Below, in pieces: positions 11,618 to 23,967 of a stretch of 64,000 nt of DNA (position 1 is its first letter; every line of letters starts with the position of its first letter). Source of the DNA: Thelephora terrestris (lineage: Eukaryota > Basidiomycota > Agaricomycetes > Thelephorales > Thelephoraceae); NCBI GenBank assembly GCA_015956445.1, contig WIUZ02000009.1, positions 310,001 to 374,000 on the forward strand, written 5' to 3'. A program made the translations under genes and the position numbers. Under the pieces are notes generated by a model that saw only the letters and a program-made list of their open reading frames with translations, did not search any database and had not been told where the DNA came from.

Positions 11618-13029
11618 AGGTAGAACCGTTGAGTAAACGAGGAACCCATCCATGGAAAATACCCAGAGACAGATAGGTTTGTGGCGCCAGGGCTCCGGCG
11701 GTAGGTCCGGTGCGAAACCTACCTCAAAGTTTCCGCTTCTGTTGCCCTAGCGGCAAGGACCACCACCACCCAGACCTGTTTCAGGCGTAAACCAGGCGGC
11801 AGACAACTTGAGAGAAAACGAGCAAACTGACTTCAGCGTCGTCGATCCATTACCGCCGTCAGAGCCGGGTGCAGACAAAACTTACAGGACTTTGGGGAGC
11901 CGAGTTCAAGATTCACGGGCCATGAGTGCATAACCCAATGCTCTCTCGCCGCTGAATTTCACGGAAACGGATCCACTTTCAGGCGGTCAATTCGTCGTGG
12001 ATTGTGCCGAGCGTACCCACCCCACACCCACCAGCCTTCGAGAATAAGTGATTGCCCCTTCAAAATACAGCGTACTGGTCTCGTTTGTCCCCGCATTTGT
12101 GGATGGCGTCCAAACCAGCAAACTCCCCTAAAAAACCGCGAGATCATCACTCGTCCCACGCGATGCCGGCATCGTAATCAACAAAATAACACCCACCTAT
12201 CCTATGCCCGGTGTTCATCGTGCTGGCCCACATGACTTTGCGTCGTGGTTTGGATCGTCTTCAAACTTTGGACTCAACTTCAATCCCTTTTCCTGATTTC
12301 TTTGTCCCCGATTTCCGGACGACGTGGAGATCATCCGCTTGGAATCACCTATGACCGACAATTCTCTCAACGACCGGGTGAGCTTATTGGAGCAGCCGAA
12401 TGAATTTGAGTCGTAGTTTCGACCGACAAAAATTATTCCAGCTTTTGGTGGCGTCAAGTGGGTTTCTGAGCGACCTCGGGGGTTGGAGAGCCCAGGAAAC
12501 GGAACGGGAAACAAACGGGAGGAGCGACCGTGTGACAGTGCACGTGGCGACTGGAGAGGGAATACTTAAGTTACCGTAGTCTACAGTAGTGGCCACTTTA
12601 ATCGGCGGTTTCGCGTTTGGAACCGTTTTTCTTTGTACCTGCCTTGCAAGAGTCATTCTCAATGGCACTGACAAGTTTTTGGGCATTGGGTCTAAGAGTT
12701 CAGCCATCCCTGGAGCCTCAAGTCAACGGCGTGCAATTTCGTCACCGCGCAGGTATAATCGATTATTTTTCGGGGGCTGAGGCGAGCTTTTCTAATCGTT
12801 CGATGAGTTCTCGCAACTGGTACTTAGAGAAGAAATTTTTCCTGCACTCCCAGGTTCTTTTTACCAACTTTACCTGCCCAATCTCTCCAGTGCTATAGGA
12901 TCAGATGTCTTAAGCTATGTGGGTAAAGGCGTGTTGCTGTAATTCTTCCCACGGGCTTACACCCAAGTCAGCCTCGTTGCTTGATCAATCAATCTGGCTT
13001 CAGGCCTTTCACACACTAACATCTCCACG
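11618..13029. other. Intergenic region, no supported gene
   Basis: About 1.4 kb between two divergent genes. Short open frames exist on both strands (for example around 12384-12707, minus), but none has a family motif, consistent splice sites or a credible start. It probably holds the promoters of both neighbours. Confidence 0.5.
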
Positions 13030-14793
13030 ATGGACACACATGCTTACCCCGGAAAGGGTTTGTCACTTTCGCAGCTCGTCTTCGCTCTCAACGAAGAGAT
13101 AAAACGCGTCGCGTGTCCTCCGCGGTACGTTGCAAGATGTCCCATGGAACAGCCTGCTGATTACCTCTGCAGTTTCACTTTGGAGGAGGTCTCTCAACTC
13201 GATCGGGACGTCTCAATCGCATTGGCATCTATTCGCGAGTGGAAGAACTCCTTCGTTCGCATAAATCGCATTCCGATGGATATCCTTTCCCTCCTTCCAC
13301 ACCACCTCTCTTCCCAGCAGGACCGTTTCCATGCCGCTTCTGTGTGCCGTCATTGGCGTAAGATCCTCCTCAAATGCGGCGCCCTATGGTCACAGGTGCT
13401 TCTCAGAAAGGGAGAGGAGTGCGTGTCGACCCTCCTCGAGCGCGCGAAAGGGTCCCCGTTAGATATCCTTTTCCATCGCGGTGCTCCCGCCGGCACCATA
13501 GCACTGATTTCCCCTCGCGCTCAGCAAATCAGATGCCTCGAACTCATACTTGTCGACTGGCGGGACGTTATAAAGTTCTCCGAATTCAATTCCGGGCAAC
13601 TCCCACTCCTCCGCACCCTCAAAATCATTTCCCCCCAGTTCCTGGACTACGTTCAACCCAACGCCGCTACATCTCCCTTCTTTGGAGGCTCTATCAACCT
13701 CCAACAATTTTTCTTCCATTCGTGGAAGCTTCCCTGCTTGAGCCACTTTGTCTTCCCGAACCTCACCACATTCGAACTCGTGTCATGCCCGGGAGAGGAG
13801 TGCAGTGCCTCACTCCTGCTCGACTTTCTGAAATCTTCGCCCATGTTGCAAACGGTCAAAGCGAAGATCTCTGCAGAAGTTGTGCTCAAGGATATCCCAC
13901 AGAAAATGGTCGTCGTCCTTCCCAATGCCCAGACTTTCTCCCTCCGTGTATGCAATGACCCCACGACACAGGTTTACGACATGGCTGCCCACGTATCTTG
14001 CCCTCGCGCTAGATCCACGTCTCTGATGCACAGTATGGTCAACCACCGCATAAACGGACACCTGGAGATATTCCCCACCTCTGTTTCCTGGAACACAATC
14101 CTTCGCCAGTATGTGGCAAGCCCAATCGAGGAAATCGCACTCGAGATAAAAAGTCCTGAGTACGACGATGTCGAGGGTTCCCTCACCTTCCGATCCACCG
14201 ACGCCACTAGCATCAGATTGTGTTTCAAAGTTGACGAAACGGGCGTGAACAGGGACGAGTTACACATGGGCCATGACCAGATTGGTTGGGAGATCTTCTC
14301 CCAAGCCCTCACGACCATCCAGGATCACCCCCTGCTGTCCCACATCAAACGGCTGCACCTCACTTGTAAAGTGGGTGCGCCATCAGACTACACGATGTCA
14401 CGGATGTCGGTCAAGATTCGGGAGCTGTTCAGTTCATTGGGGCCATTGGACGAGTTGACCATCTATGGTTGCGATCTACGCATATTCCTCGCCACCTTCC
14501 TAGATAGCTCACGGCTCGAAGACTCAGAGCCTCCCATCGTATTCCCGCAGATCAAGAAGCTCGCGGTCTTACATGTGAATCCGTCGATGGAATTCGAAGA
14601 GAATACGGAATGCATGAATGCGTTCGTGGAGCTCGCAAAATCGCAGCACGCCCTGGGGATACCCTTCGAACGTGTAGCGGTCCGCACGTGGCGTTACCCT
14701 CCAGGGATGGCGGACCAGTTGAGGCCGTGGGTCACTGCGGTGGATTGCCATCAGGAGTGGTGGAGAGAACAATTAGCAGAATTAGGCGCATAG
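13030..14793 (+). CDS. F-box protein with LRR-like C-terminal region (single exon)
   Basis: One uninterrupted frame of 587 residues. The F-box lies at about residues 78-120: RINRIPMDILSLLPHHL followed by RFHAASVCRHWRKILLKCGALWSQV, with the Pro, Leu and Trp positions expected of Skp1-binding F-boxes. The N-terminal 70 residues include a helical segment (DRDVSIALASIREWK) often found just before the F-box in mushroom genes. The rest is rich in Leu and lacks crisp LRR motifs but fits the degenerate LRR-like type. Predicted role: substrate receptor of an SCF ubiquitin ligase; the target is unknown. It is not closely similar to the five F-box genes at 40-58 kb. The 14794-15425 stretch downstream holds no visible gene. 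Confidence 0.85.
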   Translation: MDTHAYPGKGLSLSQLVFALNEEIKRVACPPRYVARCPMEQPADYLCSFTLEEVSQLDRDVSIALASIREWKNSFVRINRIPMDILSLLPHHLSSQQDRFHAASVCRHWRKILLKCGALWSQVLLRKGEECVSTLLERAKGSPLDILFHRGAPAGTIALISPRAQQIRCLELILVDWRDVIKFSEFNSGQLPLLRTLKIISPQFLDYVQPNAATSPFFGGSINLQQFFFHSWKLPCLSHFVFPNLTTFELVSCPGEECSASLLLDFLKSSPMLQTVKAKISAEVVLKDIPQKMVVVLPNAQTFSLRVCNDPTTQVYDMAAHVSCPRARSTSLMHSMVNHRINGHLEIFPTSVSWNTILRQYVASPIEEIALEIKSPEYDDVEGSLTFRSTDATSIRLCFKVDETGVNRDELHMGHDQIGWEIFSQALTTIQDHPLLSHIKRLHLTCKVGAPSDYTMSRMSVKIRELFSSLGPLDELTIYGCDLRIFLATFLDSSRLEDSEPPIVFPQIKKLAVLHVNPSMEFEENTECMNAFVELAKSQHALGIPFERVAVRTWRYPPGMADQLRPWVTAVDCHQEWWREQLAELGA

Positions 14794-15425
14794 AATTTTT
14801 GCATCTCGCACCACAACCTAGAGTCATAAATACGGGACCATTCTCTTGTAGATACCTCTTGTCCCGAATTGTAATGCCCCGACTGAACACCAAGGAAAGT
14901 TTGAGAAAAGGCCCTCGGGTGTCGTATGAATTATCTTACAGTACGAAGCCACAAGAATCTTCGGATCCAGAGTCAGCGATCAACCTCGATTTCGCAAATG
15001 TCGTCGCCTTCTCTGTGGCGAGTATAATTCCAAGGGGGTCTTGCGTCCAGCTCCTCGAGCGCGATTGATTCGACAAACCGCGGTTTGTCGCTAGCGACCT
15101 ATTAATCTTGGATAATTTGCGCGTCCTCGGCCGTAATAACGGAAGGTGAATCCCTAGACAAGGTCACGGGTTTTGGTGACGTGAGACGAGTTCCCCCGTT
15201 CTCGGTACTCCCGTAGGTTGGCCTCCGAATTCTGGCCGATGAGTGCCAGATGGCATGTCGTGGAGAAATGGCTGGTACTCTCCGTGGTTGCCTGTGGCTT
15301 TGTTATATACGTCTCCGGGTAACACGTCTTGTGCATGAGAGATTCTCGCATTCCACGCACACAATCGAACTGAACAGCATGCTTTTGGGTACAGACTAAC
15401 TCGGTACAACAGTGTAGACAATCGT

Positions 15426-16470
15426 TTAATCGAACAGTCCAAAGCCCTAGGTCGGCAATTTCAGATCGAATGCATCGAGCGAAGGGTACAGCGGACTTAC
15501 CATGTCTTCGTCCTCATCCTCCTCTTCGTCCTTCTTCTCCTCCTCGGCCGGCGCAGCTGACTTTTCCTCTGAAGTCTCGGCAGGAGCGGCGGCGACTGCA
15601 AATGCCTCAGGGTTTTCCAGGTATTCCTTTACTTTAGCTGATCCCTCGAAGGTGTAGTCGGTGGCAAGAGACACAGCGAGGAGGTTCTTGTAAGCATTGA
15701 CGAGGGAGTGGGAAACCGAAACGAGGGTGGGGTAAGAGAGGGCCAACGAAATGGCGGCGATGGTTTTGATGCCAGACAAGAATCGGTCAATCAGCTCGGT
15801 GTCGGAAACGTCCAAAACATCGGGCGTGAAGACGTTTCCGGAATCGAATATTTGAATGACGGTCATACCGTACGTGAACGGGGAGATGTTCAACATGTTC
15901 AAGAGAGCAGCTTCGGAAGGGCCAACCCTGGTGCCGGCGGTTACGACCTGCACGTCGGAGACGATTTCGATTGTACCCCTAGCAATCTTGGTGGGGATAC
16001 CCAAAGCTTGGAAGAATGATGTCTTTCCGGGCTCCATCCCAGTGTTTCCAGCAGGAACGATGACATTTCGAGGAGCCAAAGCACCGGCCCTAGCGGGGGC
16101 GGCAACCTTGTTCTCAATAATGAGGTCCCTAATGTCCTTCAAATCATCGGAGGTGAAGACGAATCCGATGTTTCCCCTGACGTGGGGGAGGAGACGTTCG
16201 AATTGGGGCTGTTCACTGAGGATTGAACGTAAAGCACGTCGAACCATAGTGTTCTTGCCCATGACGACGATACCCTTTCCGCGAAGGGCGACACGAATTT
16301 GGTGCATCTGGTTCGATCCGACATTGTCAACATTGACCACGAAGATAGAGGCTAAATGGTACAAGTTTCAGGAACTGAGGCAGAATAAAACCCACAAACG
16401 TACGGAATTTAACGATGAGCTCCTTGAGACGATCAAAGTACGCTTCCTTCTGCGCGCGAGTGAAACCCAT
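15426..16470 (-). CDS. RPP0: 60S acidic ribosomal protein P0 (uL10)
   Basis: Three exons (16404-16470, 15501-16351, 15426-15446) give 312 residues, the normal length for P0. It starts [18 protein letters not shown] and shows the uL10 core [20 protein letters not shown] and the region that binds 28S rRNA. It then has [19 protein letters not shown], the Ala-rich hinge and the acidic tail. The last intron (GTAAGT..CCTAG) leads to a 21-nt terminal exon coding GFGLFD and TAA, which completes the family hallmark MGFGLFD. Without that splice the frame would end in an unrelated tail. P0 is the base of the ribosomal stalk and holds P1/P2 dimers at the GTPase centre. Strongly constrained sequence; no doubt about identity. 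Confidence 0.97.
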
Positions 16471-17799
16471 CGTGAATTAGATTTTCCTTGCAACCCATTA
16501 ACATGATCTTATAGCAGCAGGGAGATCCTCGACTCACTATTTGGGTCGAGATGAAGTGTAGAAGTGCCTCCCGATTGACCTCTGTAGTGGTCAAATTGTT
16601 AGGAATTACCCCACAGATGCAAAGGTACGGCAACTGACCTGAGTGCCAATGGATTTTTCAAGGCGTGGATGTCGTTCCGGTGTTGATGCCAGCCATTATC
16701 AGGTAATGATGCTTTAGTTGATAAACTGTACAGCGGTCCGGATGTTGCCGCAGCAGCTCGATCGTTCCCTGGGCGGGATATTCCCACGACCGCTCACACC
16801 TCTGAATCAAACGCGTTACTGACAACCCTACCATTCCAGGAGGTCATGATAGAGGGCCCGATCTCAATTCTTCGTAACTGTTTTGGGGGTTCTCAGCCGA
16901 CACCTAGTGCTGACCTCGGGGCACTCTGGCGCAATTATTACAGCATGTGAGAGCGGCAGGGTACCGAACAGTGGTTACCGATGGGCGTAGATAGGGGTTG
17001 ATCCATGATCGAATCACGCAGATGTGGGAGTATCTTTCTGTCCATTCGCTATCCGTGAGGCAATCAGTAAGGCGTTCGAAGCGACGGCGATTCCAAGTGG
17101 GCCTATCTGAGCGTTACCGTGATCGAACTCAATTCCGGGCCAGTGACATTCTCGGCCCGAGTGAGCTAAAAGATCGCAGCCAGAGTCCATACTGCTTAGA
17201 CCCTACGTAAATGTTTTCGGGTAGAAAAAACCTGGCGACTTCCAGCTTACCCCTAGAATCTTAATCCTTTGCAGACGGATGTGGATATCAGCCCGTGCCA
17301 ATGGAATGTGACGAAAACACGAAGAACTGAGGGATGAAGAGTGCCGCATCGTTTTTCAACGTTCGACAGCTACAAAATGGTCTGCGTGTATATTATCTGA
17401 AGACTACGGCAGGGTCACGATGGGAGAAGAGCGAAGAAGGCGAATCGACACAATGTGGAGAGTCAGTGAGAGCGCCGGGGTAGAAAACAGTGCCCATGTC
17501 GGGTGTATTACTCTATAGGAAGCATAACCCATTAGTTGGGCGAGAAAAGAGAAGTTAGATATCAGGCATAGTGGCTAAGTCGACAGGAAACGAATAGGAG
17601 GGAGTGGGTCGGCGGTGGTCATGGGTGAGTTGAGAGATAGTCCGTCGAAGGCAGTTATAGAAGAGCATTGAGCAAGAGTAAGGTCAGAAGAGCCCCCCCC
17701 CCTCAAGCAGAGCTTCTGGAGAACAGATGCGAGAAACAAGTTGTAGGAGAGCATCAGGTACAACGAATGACTGCGCGCGATTCCATCAACCGCAACCAC
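16471..17799. other. Intergenic region upstream of RPP0
   Basis: About 1.3 kb between the P0 start and the Rho2 stop, both on the minus strand. It must hold the P0 promoter and leader and the Rho2 3' region. A run of ten C lies at 17693-17702. I see no coding frame with family character and no convincing RNA gene. Confidence 0.5.
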
Positions 17800-18808
17800 T
17801 CAACAGACGACACAAGAGCATCCGCTTGAGTGCCCACCGTCGTCTAAACCACTTTTCATCCCACTACTCTTCCTACGGTGGTGGGAACTGCTCGGGGCAC
17901 CGTCACGCATCAGCATGCTGGCTCGGGTGGCAGCCTCAAAGACATCGTCAACACCTTCAATGCGGAGAGCGCTGCATTCTTTGTAGTCTCTAGCGCCGAT
18001 ATCATGTGCGACACGCTCGGCCTGCGCTCGCGTCACGTAATTCAAGTAATCTGGGTGATCTTGTGCAGGCCGGAGGTCCGATTTGCATCCGACGAGGATG
18101 ATCGGAATGACGGGTCCGCAAATAGACCTCACCTCTTCTATCCACTATAGATTGCGAGAAGCGTCAGTTGGGCGTGACTTAGGGGGTTGAGTTAAGGGTA
18201 CCTTGCTTGTCACATTCTCCAGGGAATCTGGCGTGTCAATGGCGAAGGCGATAAGAATGACGTGGGACTTCGCATATGAGAGAGGCCGCAGTCCCTGGAA
18301 GATGGGAAGTAGGGCTAAGTTATTGTGGAATCTCAGTTCGAGGCTTGATGGTTACCTCGTATTCTTCCTGGCCGCTGGTAGTGAAATTGGATCAGCAAGT
18401 TTGGTCAGCCAGCGATGATTTGATACACACGCGGTATCCCACAACGCCAACTGCACAGGTTTGCCGTCCAGCCTGATCTCGGCAACATAATTTTCAAAAA
18501 TGGCTGTGTTCAGGGGACTCAGAATCGCCCTGGGCGGTAGGGAACTAGGTGGGGACTAACTGGGTTGCTTCGGAGGCGATGAGCGAATGCAAGTGGAGTG
18601 TGGTGTGGATACTCACATATTCTTTGGGAAACTCTCCTAGGGCGAAAGAGCACAAGAGAGAAGTTTTGCCACAAGCACCTATACTTGGGGTTTAGAACAG
18701 GTTCGCCGGGCGATCGCGGACTGCTGACCGTCGCCGACAATGACAAGTTTCCTTCGGATCTGAGGTCAGGTGTGAGGATATTTAGCACGCAACCAGATTT
18801 GGAGTCAT
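17800..18808 (-). CDS. RHO2: Rho-family small GTPase, Rho2-like
   Basis: Start at 18808 (MTPNL), then an intron GTTGCG..CTCAG to IRRKLVIVGDG, an intron, ACGKTSLLCSFALGEFPKEY, an intron, and FENYVAEIRLDGKPVQLALW. A further intron splits DTAGQEEYE from the preceding Trp. The G-box set is complete: GDGACGKTS (P-loop), DTAGQE, and a CKSDLR form of the Rho T/CKxD box. The Rho insert region follows, then SALRIEGVDDVFEAA. The KPVQLALWDTAGQEEYERLR-type block resembles S. pombe Rho2 more than Rho1. The C-terminus is CSCVVC, a CaaX-type prenylation signal preceded by a second Cys. Rho2-type GTPases act at the plasma membrane upstream of cell-wall synthesis and the cell-integrity MAPK. One oddity: switch I reads best as YVTIFENY, one residue short of the usual YVPTVFENY. 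Confidence 0.88.
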
Positions 18809-19366
18809 GACTCTGGCAGACGTACAGGGTTAGAGGATGACATTGACTCTGCGCTGCGCTAATGGGAAACAGGTCCGGTGCGACGATTGACAGACGAGAG
18901 CCGAGTAGTGTGGTGCGCAGTAGGGTGAAGTGCTGGAGTGCACCGACTGTTGAGGGGGAGAGAGAAAGGGCGCGGGGAGAAAAGTAAGGGGGGGTTGGCT
19001 TTTCTAAGCTGTAAGCAAGCCAGCCGTGGTCGTCGCTGTCGTTGTTGTTGAGCGTAAAAGCCGGAGAGGCGGTGTGCAAGAAATAAGACAAACCGGAGTC
19101 CCGGTCACGGCTTTGTTGCTCCGACACGTGGCCTGGAAGCCACAAACCCCTTTTAACTTCCGCTCTTAATTATACGCAACAGAGACTCAGCCAACCGATT
19201 CTGTAGCTTGTAATTCTCCACGGGTAACTCGCACGAATATGTTGTCGCTCTCCGCAGTACATACACTAATTTTATCCAACCGTTCTAGCCCTCCTCTCGA
19301 TCGCGTGCCCGTTGCACCCTTTGACCCCGATCCGTCTGGCTGTCTCGAGACATCCTGTGTAATAAC
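18809..19366. promoter_or_regulatory. Divergent promoter region, Rho2-like / PEX1
   Basis: About 560 bp separate the two start codons, which point away from each other. It must supply both promoters and leaders. The open frame across 18519-19145 (minus) runs through the Rho2 exons out of phase and has no family signal. I found no clear TATA box. Confidence 0.5.
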
Positions 19367-22300
19367 ATGCCACGCCATGTTAAGATTCACTACGTGCCAC
19401 TGCGCTCGTCTTTGGTGAACCTTCCGATCTCAATATACGGCCCCCTACTTCAACGTAATGCAGTAAGCACACATTCCGATCTCCCACGCAATTCAGTGAT
19501 CTATACGAACATTACAGAGACCCCAAGGCCTCGCAATACAACTGGCTATGCCCGAAAAGAATATCGAGGCATTCGTTGGATGGACCGGGATGGCCTCGGC
19601 CTCATCTCTTGCCCATTTTAGTTCTGCTTCATCGGTTGAAAAGGGGGTTGAGACCCTGGAAATTGACCCTCAGTTTGCTCAGGCCCTCGGCTTCAGCTCC
19701 GACGATGTTGTACGTGTCATATGGTCCCCCCGATATTTGGACTCACACGACCCCTTCTCAAGGTAGAGATCGGTCTTTTACACGACCTCGGATACGCGAA
19801 GTCTATTGGGACAGAACCGCTGACCGCAGACGACTGGGAGATCCTCGTAAGTCTACATCTGGCAATGGCAAACGAAGTTTTATCACATCCCGTCTCAGGA
19901 ATCGCACGCTTCTCATGTAGAGTCGAACCTGATTTCCCAGGTTAGGGTCGCCAACATCGGTCAAGAAATTGACGTCTGGGTGTTGGGACGCACCAGAGTC
20001 AGACTGCGAGTAGGTGGGATAGTACTTGGCCGAGCCATGATGGGGACTAATATCTCCAAGTCACTCTGAATGGATCTGAAAATGGGAGACCTCTTCTGCT
20101 CGCGACTGACACTGAGGTCAGCGTAGCTCCGAAGTCAAGGATGAACGTTCGAAAGGACACCAGACATCCCACCGCGATTTCCGACGACAACCTGCCGTCT
20201 GAGGAACAAAAGCGATCAAACGCCTTGCTTCTTCGAGTACTGCCCTTTCGATTGTTCCCGGCGTCAACCTTCACCGTTTCCTCGAATTTACCGCTGGCCG
20301 TTGTATCTCAGCTCGTGTTCACGGAGCTCACCGGAAGGAAGCCTTCCCGGATGGGCGATTCTACAGAGATCCTCTTACATCCCGCCAGGGTAACGAGGAT
20401 CCCACCTCCACCCGATCCCGGAGCGCCTGCAGAGCAGAAGCCCGTGAACCCTGCGCCTGCTCCTGCTGCCACCAAGGTTCTCAATTCAAAAGATGTGAAG
20501 AAGAAGGCAGAAGAACAAATCATATCCGATGGATCGGTCATTCTCGTATCATCTTACAACATACCGAACAAACATATCGTATTCGCGAGCCCGGTCAATG
20601 GAGCCGAGGAGTTTGACATTGTCCAGTAAGTGATCATCTCTTCGAGAAGCCTCGGATATGAAAGCCCTCCTTTAAGTGTTGATGTAGATCAAGATGCCGA
20701 ACCACCAACAGCTGAGGAAGGCGCCCCCCCTGAAGGTGTTCCTATCCTTGAGTAAGCCGGTTCATTGTACAAATCCGGCATACTCAAAGTTTTTCAGCCA
20801 ACGACCCGCCAAGGTGCTGCCTGGTCTCACTGACGTTGTCACGAAGTGCAACACCTTTGTCGAAGTTAAATTCATGGCGCACAGTCGCACGCAATTCGTC
20901 GAAGGGAGTGAGTCAGAACACTGAACAATCTTTTCTTTTCATTGGTTGTTTACGCATCTTGGAGTTTCGGCGCTTCTGGTCACCGGCAGGTCGGGGGCCG
21001 GAAAGACATCAATCGCCAAAACTGTCGCGAAGAACATGGAGAACAATCGAAACGTTAGGACGTGTGAGGTTCATCTACAATCACCTCACCCTGGTTGCTA
21101 ATTTCGGAACGTGGACTCTCCTAGACACGCTGTTCGTTGACCTTTCTCAGTTCACCGAGAAGACGGTGCCCAGACTCCGCGAACTTTTTACATACTGGCT
21201 TACGAAGGCAAGGTGGCACCAACCCACGGTCATGATCTTCGACAACATCGACCAATTGATGCCACCTCAGGCGGAGGTAAGCGAAGGGTCACTGATTACG
21301 AATATGGCTCATTGAGCACCATTCCTGAAGCACACGGACTCCAGCAGGACGAGGCACATCGTCGAGACCTTCATTGCGGTGTACGCCACAACCTTCAGAT
21401 CGATCCCCACAAATTTCAGGGGAGTCGCGATGATCGCCACCGCGAAGACTTCCGCCGCCATTCATCCACTCCTCAAGCAACTACACGTGTTCGAAGATAC
21501 GATCAACGTGCTGCCCCCTAACAAGGAGGCGAGAAAAGAAGTCAGTGCAGGAGCGATAGACTCGGAACTTGCTCCTTTACACCTTCCCTCAGATACTGTC
21601 CCACTTCGTCGAACAGCGGACGCTAGTTTCGGATCTCACCAAAGATGAATCGTTGAACTACGCAGCTTTGGCGACCCTGACGGAGGGTTATGCAGCACTG
21701 GACCTGAAGGACCTAGTTTCTAGGGCTGTACAAAACGCGGCGGAACGTTCCCTAATCGATGGGAATCGAGGCTCAGATTACGCTCCTGTGAGTATGGGCC
21801 GACATCACTCGGTTGTGAAGCGTTGATCAGCTTTCCTTTTCTCAGCCAAAACTGAAGTATCTAGATTTTACCGCAGCTCAAGAGAACTTTATTCCACTCT
21901 CGCTTCGGGATGTGAATCTGCAGAAATCCGTGGTCAGTTGGGCAGATGTCGGAGGTTTGCTTTCAGAAGTTTGGATAGAAGTACAGTCCCGTCGGTCTCA
22001 TGCGATACAACAGGGCTGAATGAAACGAAGAGGATCCTCAGGGAAACACTGGAATGGCCCACGAAATACGCTCGCATCTTTGCACAATCACCTTTGCGCC
22101 TTCGCTCTGGGTGGGTTAAACCTTTCCGATCGTGACTGTTCTGACGCCTTTCTAGGCTGCTGCTGTATGGGTATCCTGGATGTGGGAAGACAATGCTTGC
22201 TTCTGCAGTCGCGAAAGAGTGTGGCCTTAATTTTATCAGCGTCAAAGGCCCCGAAATTTTGAACAAATATATTGGCGCCAGCGAGAAGTCGGTAAGCACA

Positions 22301-23846
22301 ACATTTTCACCCCTATACGCTCTCCCATTCGTACAAGTCTGAGGTCTCGTCGGATTCAAATCGTTCGCTCTGATGTGCCTGGTGCTCGGTTGTCACTGAC
22401 CATTTTCGGTGATGGTGTTTAGGTCAGAGATTTATTCGAGAGGGCTACTGCCGCGAAACCTTGCGTCCTGTTCTTCGACGAGTTCGACTCTATCGCTCCG
22501 AAACGGTTCGTGTTGCTCGTATGGAATCAAGGAGTGCTTGTTCATGTTCATCCTTTTCAGAGGCCACGATAGTACCGGTGTCACAGACCGGGTTGTAAAT
22601 CAGATGCTCACGCAAATGGACGGTGCGGAAGGCTTGGAAGGCGTGTACGTGTTGGCTGCGACCAGGTAAGAGAAAATTTACAGAACCACCCGACATCCTT
22701 TCTCCCTCAACCCTCGTTGCGGCACCCGGCTTGCTAGCCCGATCATCTCGGCCAACCAGGGTGGCTCCTCGCTCATGGGACGGATGTCGAACACCGGTTT
22801 TTGATATCTCAACCAGTGAAGCCGACAGCATCAGATCACATGTTTTACGTTGGGGCGAGACCTCGCTTTGCACCCCCCCTCCCCACTCCGATCTTGATTT
22901 GTCGCATTCTGGGGTTAGAAGTACTGAATCCTCGCAATGGGGCTTAGTCGCCCAGATTTGATAGATTCGGCTTTATTGCGCCCTGGAAGATTGGACAAAT
23001 CTATACTTTGCGACATGCCTAGTCAAAGTGACCGGAAGGAGGTTCGTTTTTTCGCGTTTTTTTATGAGAGCGCAGACCTCGATCTCTAATTGGTTTCCGG
23101 AATCCCTTTTTGCGATCGACGTTATGGAATGATAGATTCTGGAGACGCTACGCAGCAAGGTATCTCTGGCAGACGATGTGGATCTAGAATCGATCGCGCA
23201 GGCAACGGATGGGTTCACCGGGGCAGACCTTCAAGCTTTGGTGTATAACGCCAACCTGGAGGCTGTGCACGAGGCAATCGACCAGAAATCCCAGGACGAC
23301 CCCTCAGGGAAAGGGAAAGCTCGGGGTGCCCCCGATGAACACCAGAAAATCCAGTACGTAACGTTCGGTCCGGGGGGCAATGAGAAAAAAGTGCTATCTG
23401 CTGCGGAGGAGACGGCAGTCCAGAGGCAGGTGAGGATTCTGACGTATCTTTTCTGGAATCATAAACACTGAGGAATGCGTAAACCTTCAGTTGAGACAAA
23501 TATACAAGTTTACCACCAAACGAGAAGAGGAGGAGGACGAAGTTGAGACCCCGAGGCCCCCAAAGGTTTGTTGGTCTCAGCATCCCGATGGGTTGCTCAT
23601 TAAGCCGATCTTTAGCCGGTCGTTCGTGCGGAGCATTTACGCAGGGTCCTGAAGACAACGAGGCCGTCCGTCTCGCCGCAAGAAATTCGGAGGCTGCGGG
23701 CAATGTGGGTGACACCCGCCATCAAAACCGTGGAACGGCTAACGTGTGATGGTGGTAGATATGATGCGTTTGACCAAGATCGGAGCGGCGGGATGCCGGT
23801 CCCTCCCGAGAATGCCGCGGTGGGCACTCGGGTCTCACTTCAGTAG
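19367..23846 (+). CDS. PEX1: Peroxisomal AAA-ATPase Pex1
   Basis: Starts [20 protein letters not shown] and, after an intron (GTAAGC..TACAG), continues [20 protein letters not shown]. The double-psi N domain follows ([34 protein letters not shown]). The first AAA module has a Walker [11 protein letters not shown], at about 20983-21012. Its Walker B reads VMIFDNID, where Asn replaces the usual catalytic Glu, as in other Pex1 D1 domains. The second AAA module is canonical: Walker [11 protein letters not shown] (22168-22200), Walker [15 protein letters not shown] (about 22463-22505), and second region of homology [19 protein letters not shown]. The C-terminus is [19 protein letters not shown], ending VSLQ. 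Pex1 with Pex6 pulls the PTS1 receptor Pex5 out of the peroxisome membrane. More than ten introns, mostly 45-70 nt, except a 282-nt one at 22666-22947. Confidence 0.93.
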
Positions 23847-23967
23847 CTCCACATCGAAGGCGTACAACACGAGGTGGCTGGGATGTTTTCTGACTTTGGT
23901 GGCGCGATAAACAGAAGGCGGTTGCCGTGCGTGGGCAGCGTTATTAATGGGCGTTGTAAGTACGTCG

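Noticed and set aside
12384-12707. Small minus-strand gene
   Set aside because: No family motif, weak start, and no consistent splice partners.
18519-19145. 208-codon minus frame upstream of Rho2
   Set aside because: It crosses Rho2 introns and exons out of phase; the GTPase frame explains the conserved parts.
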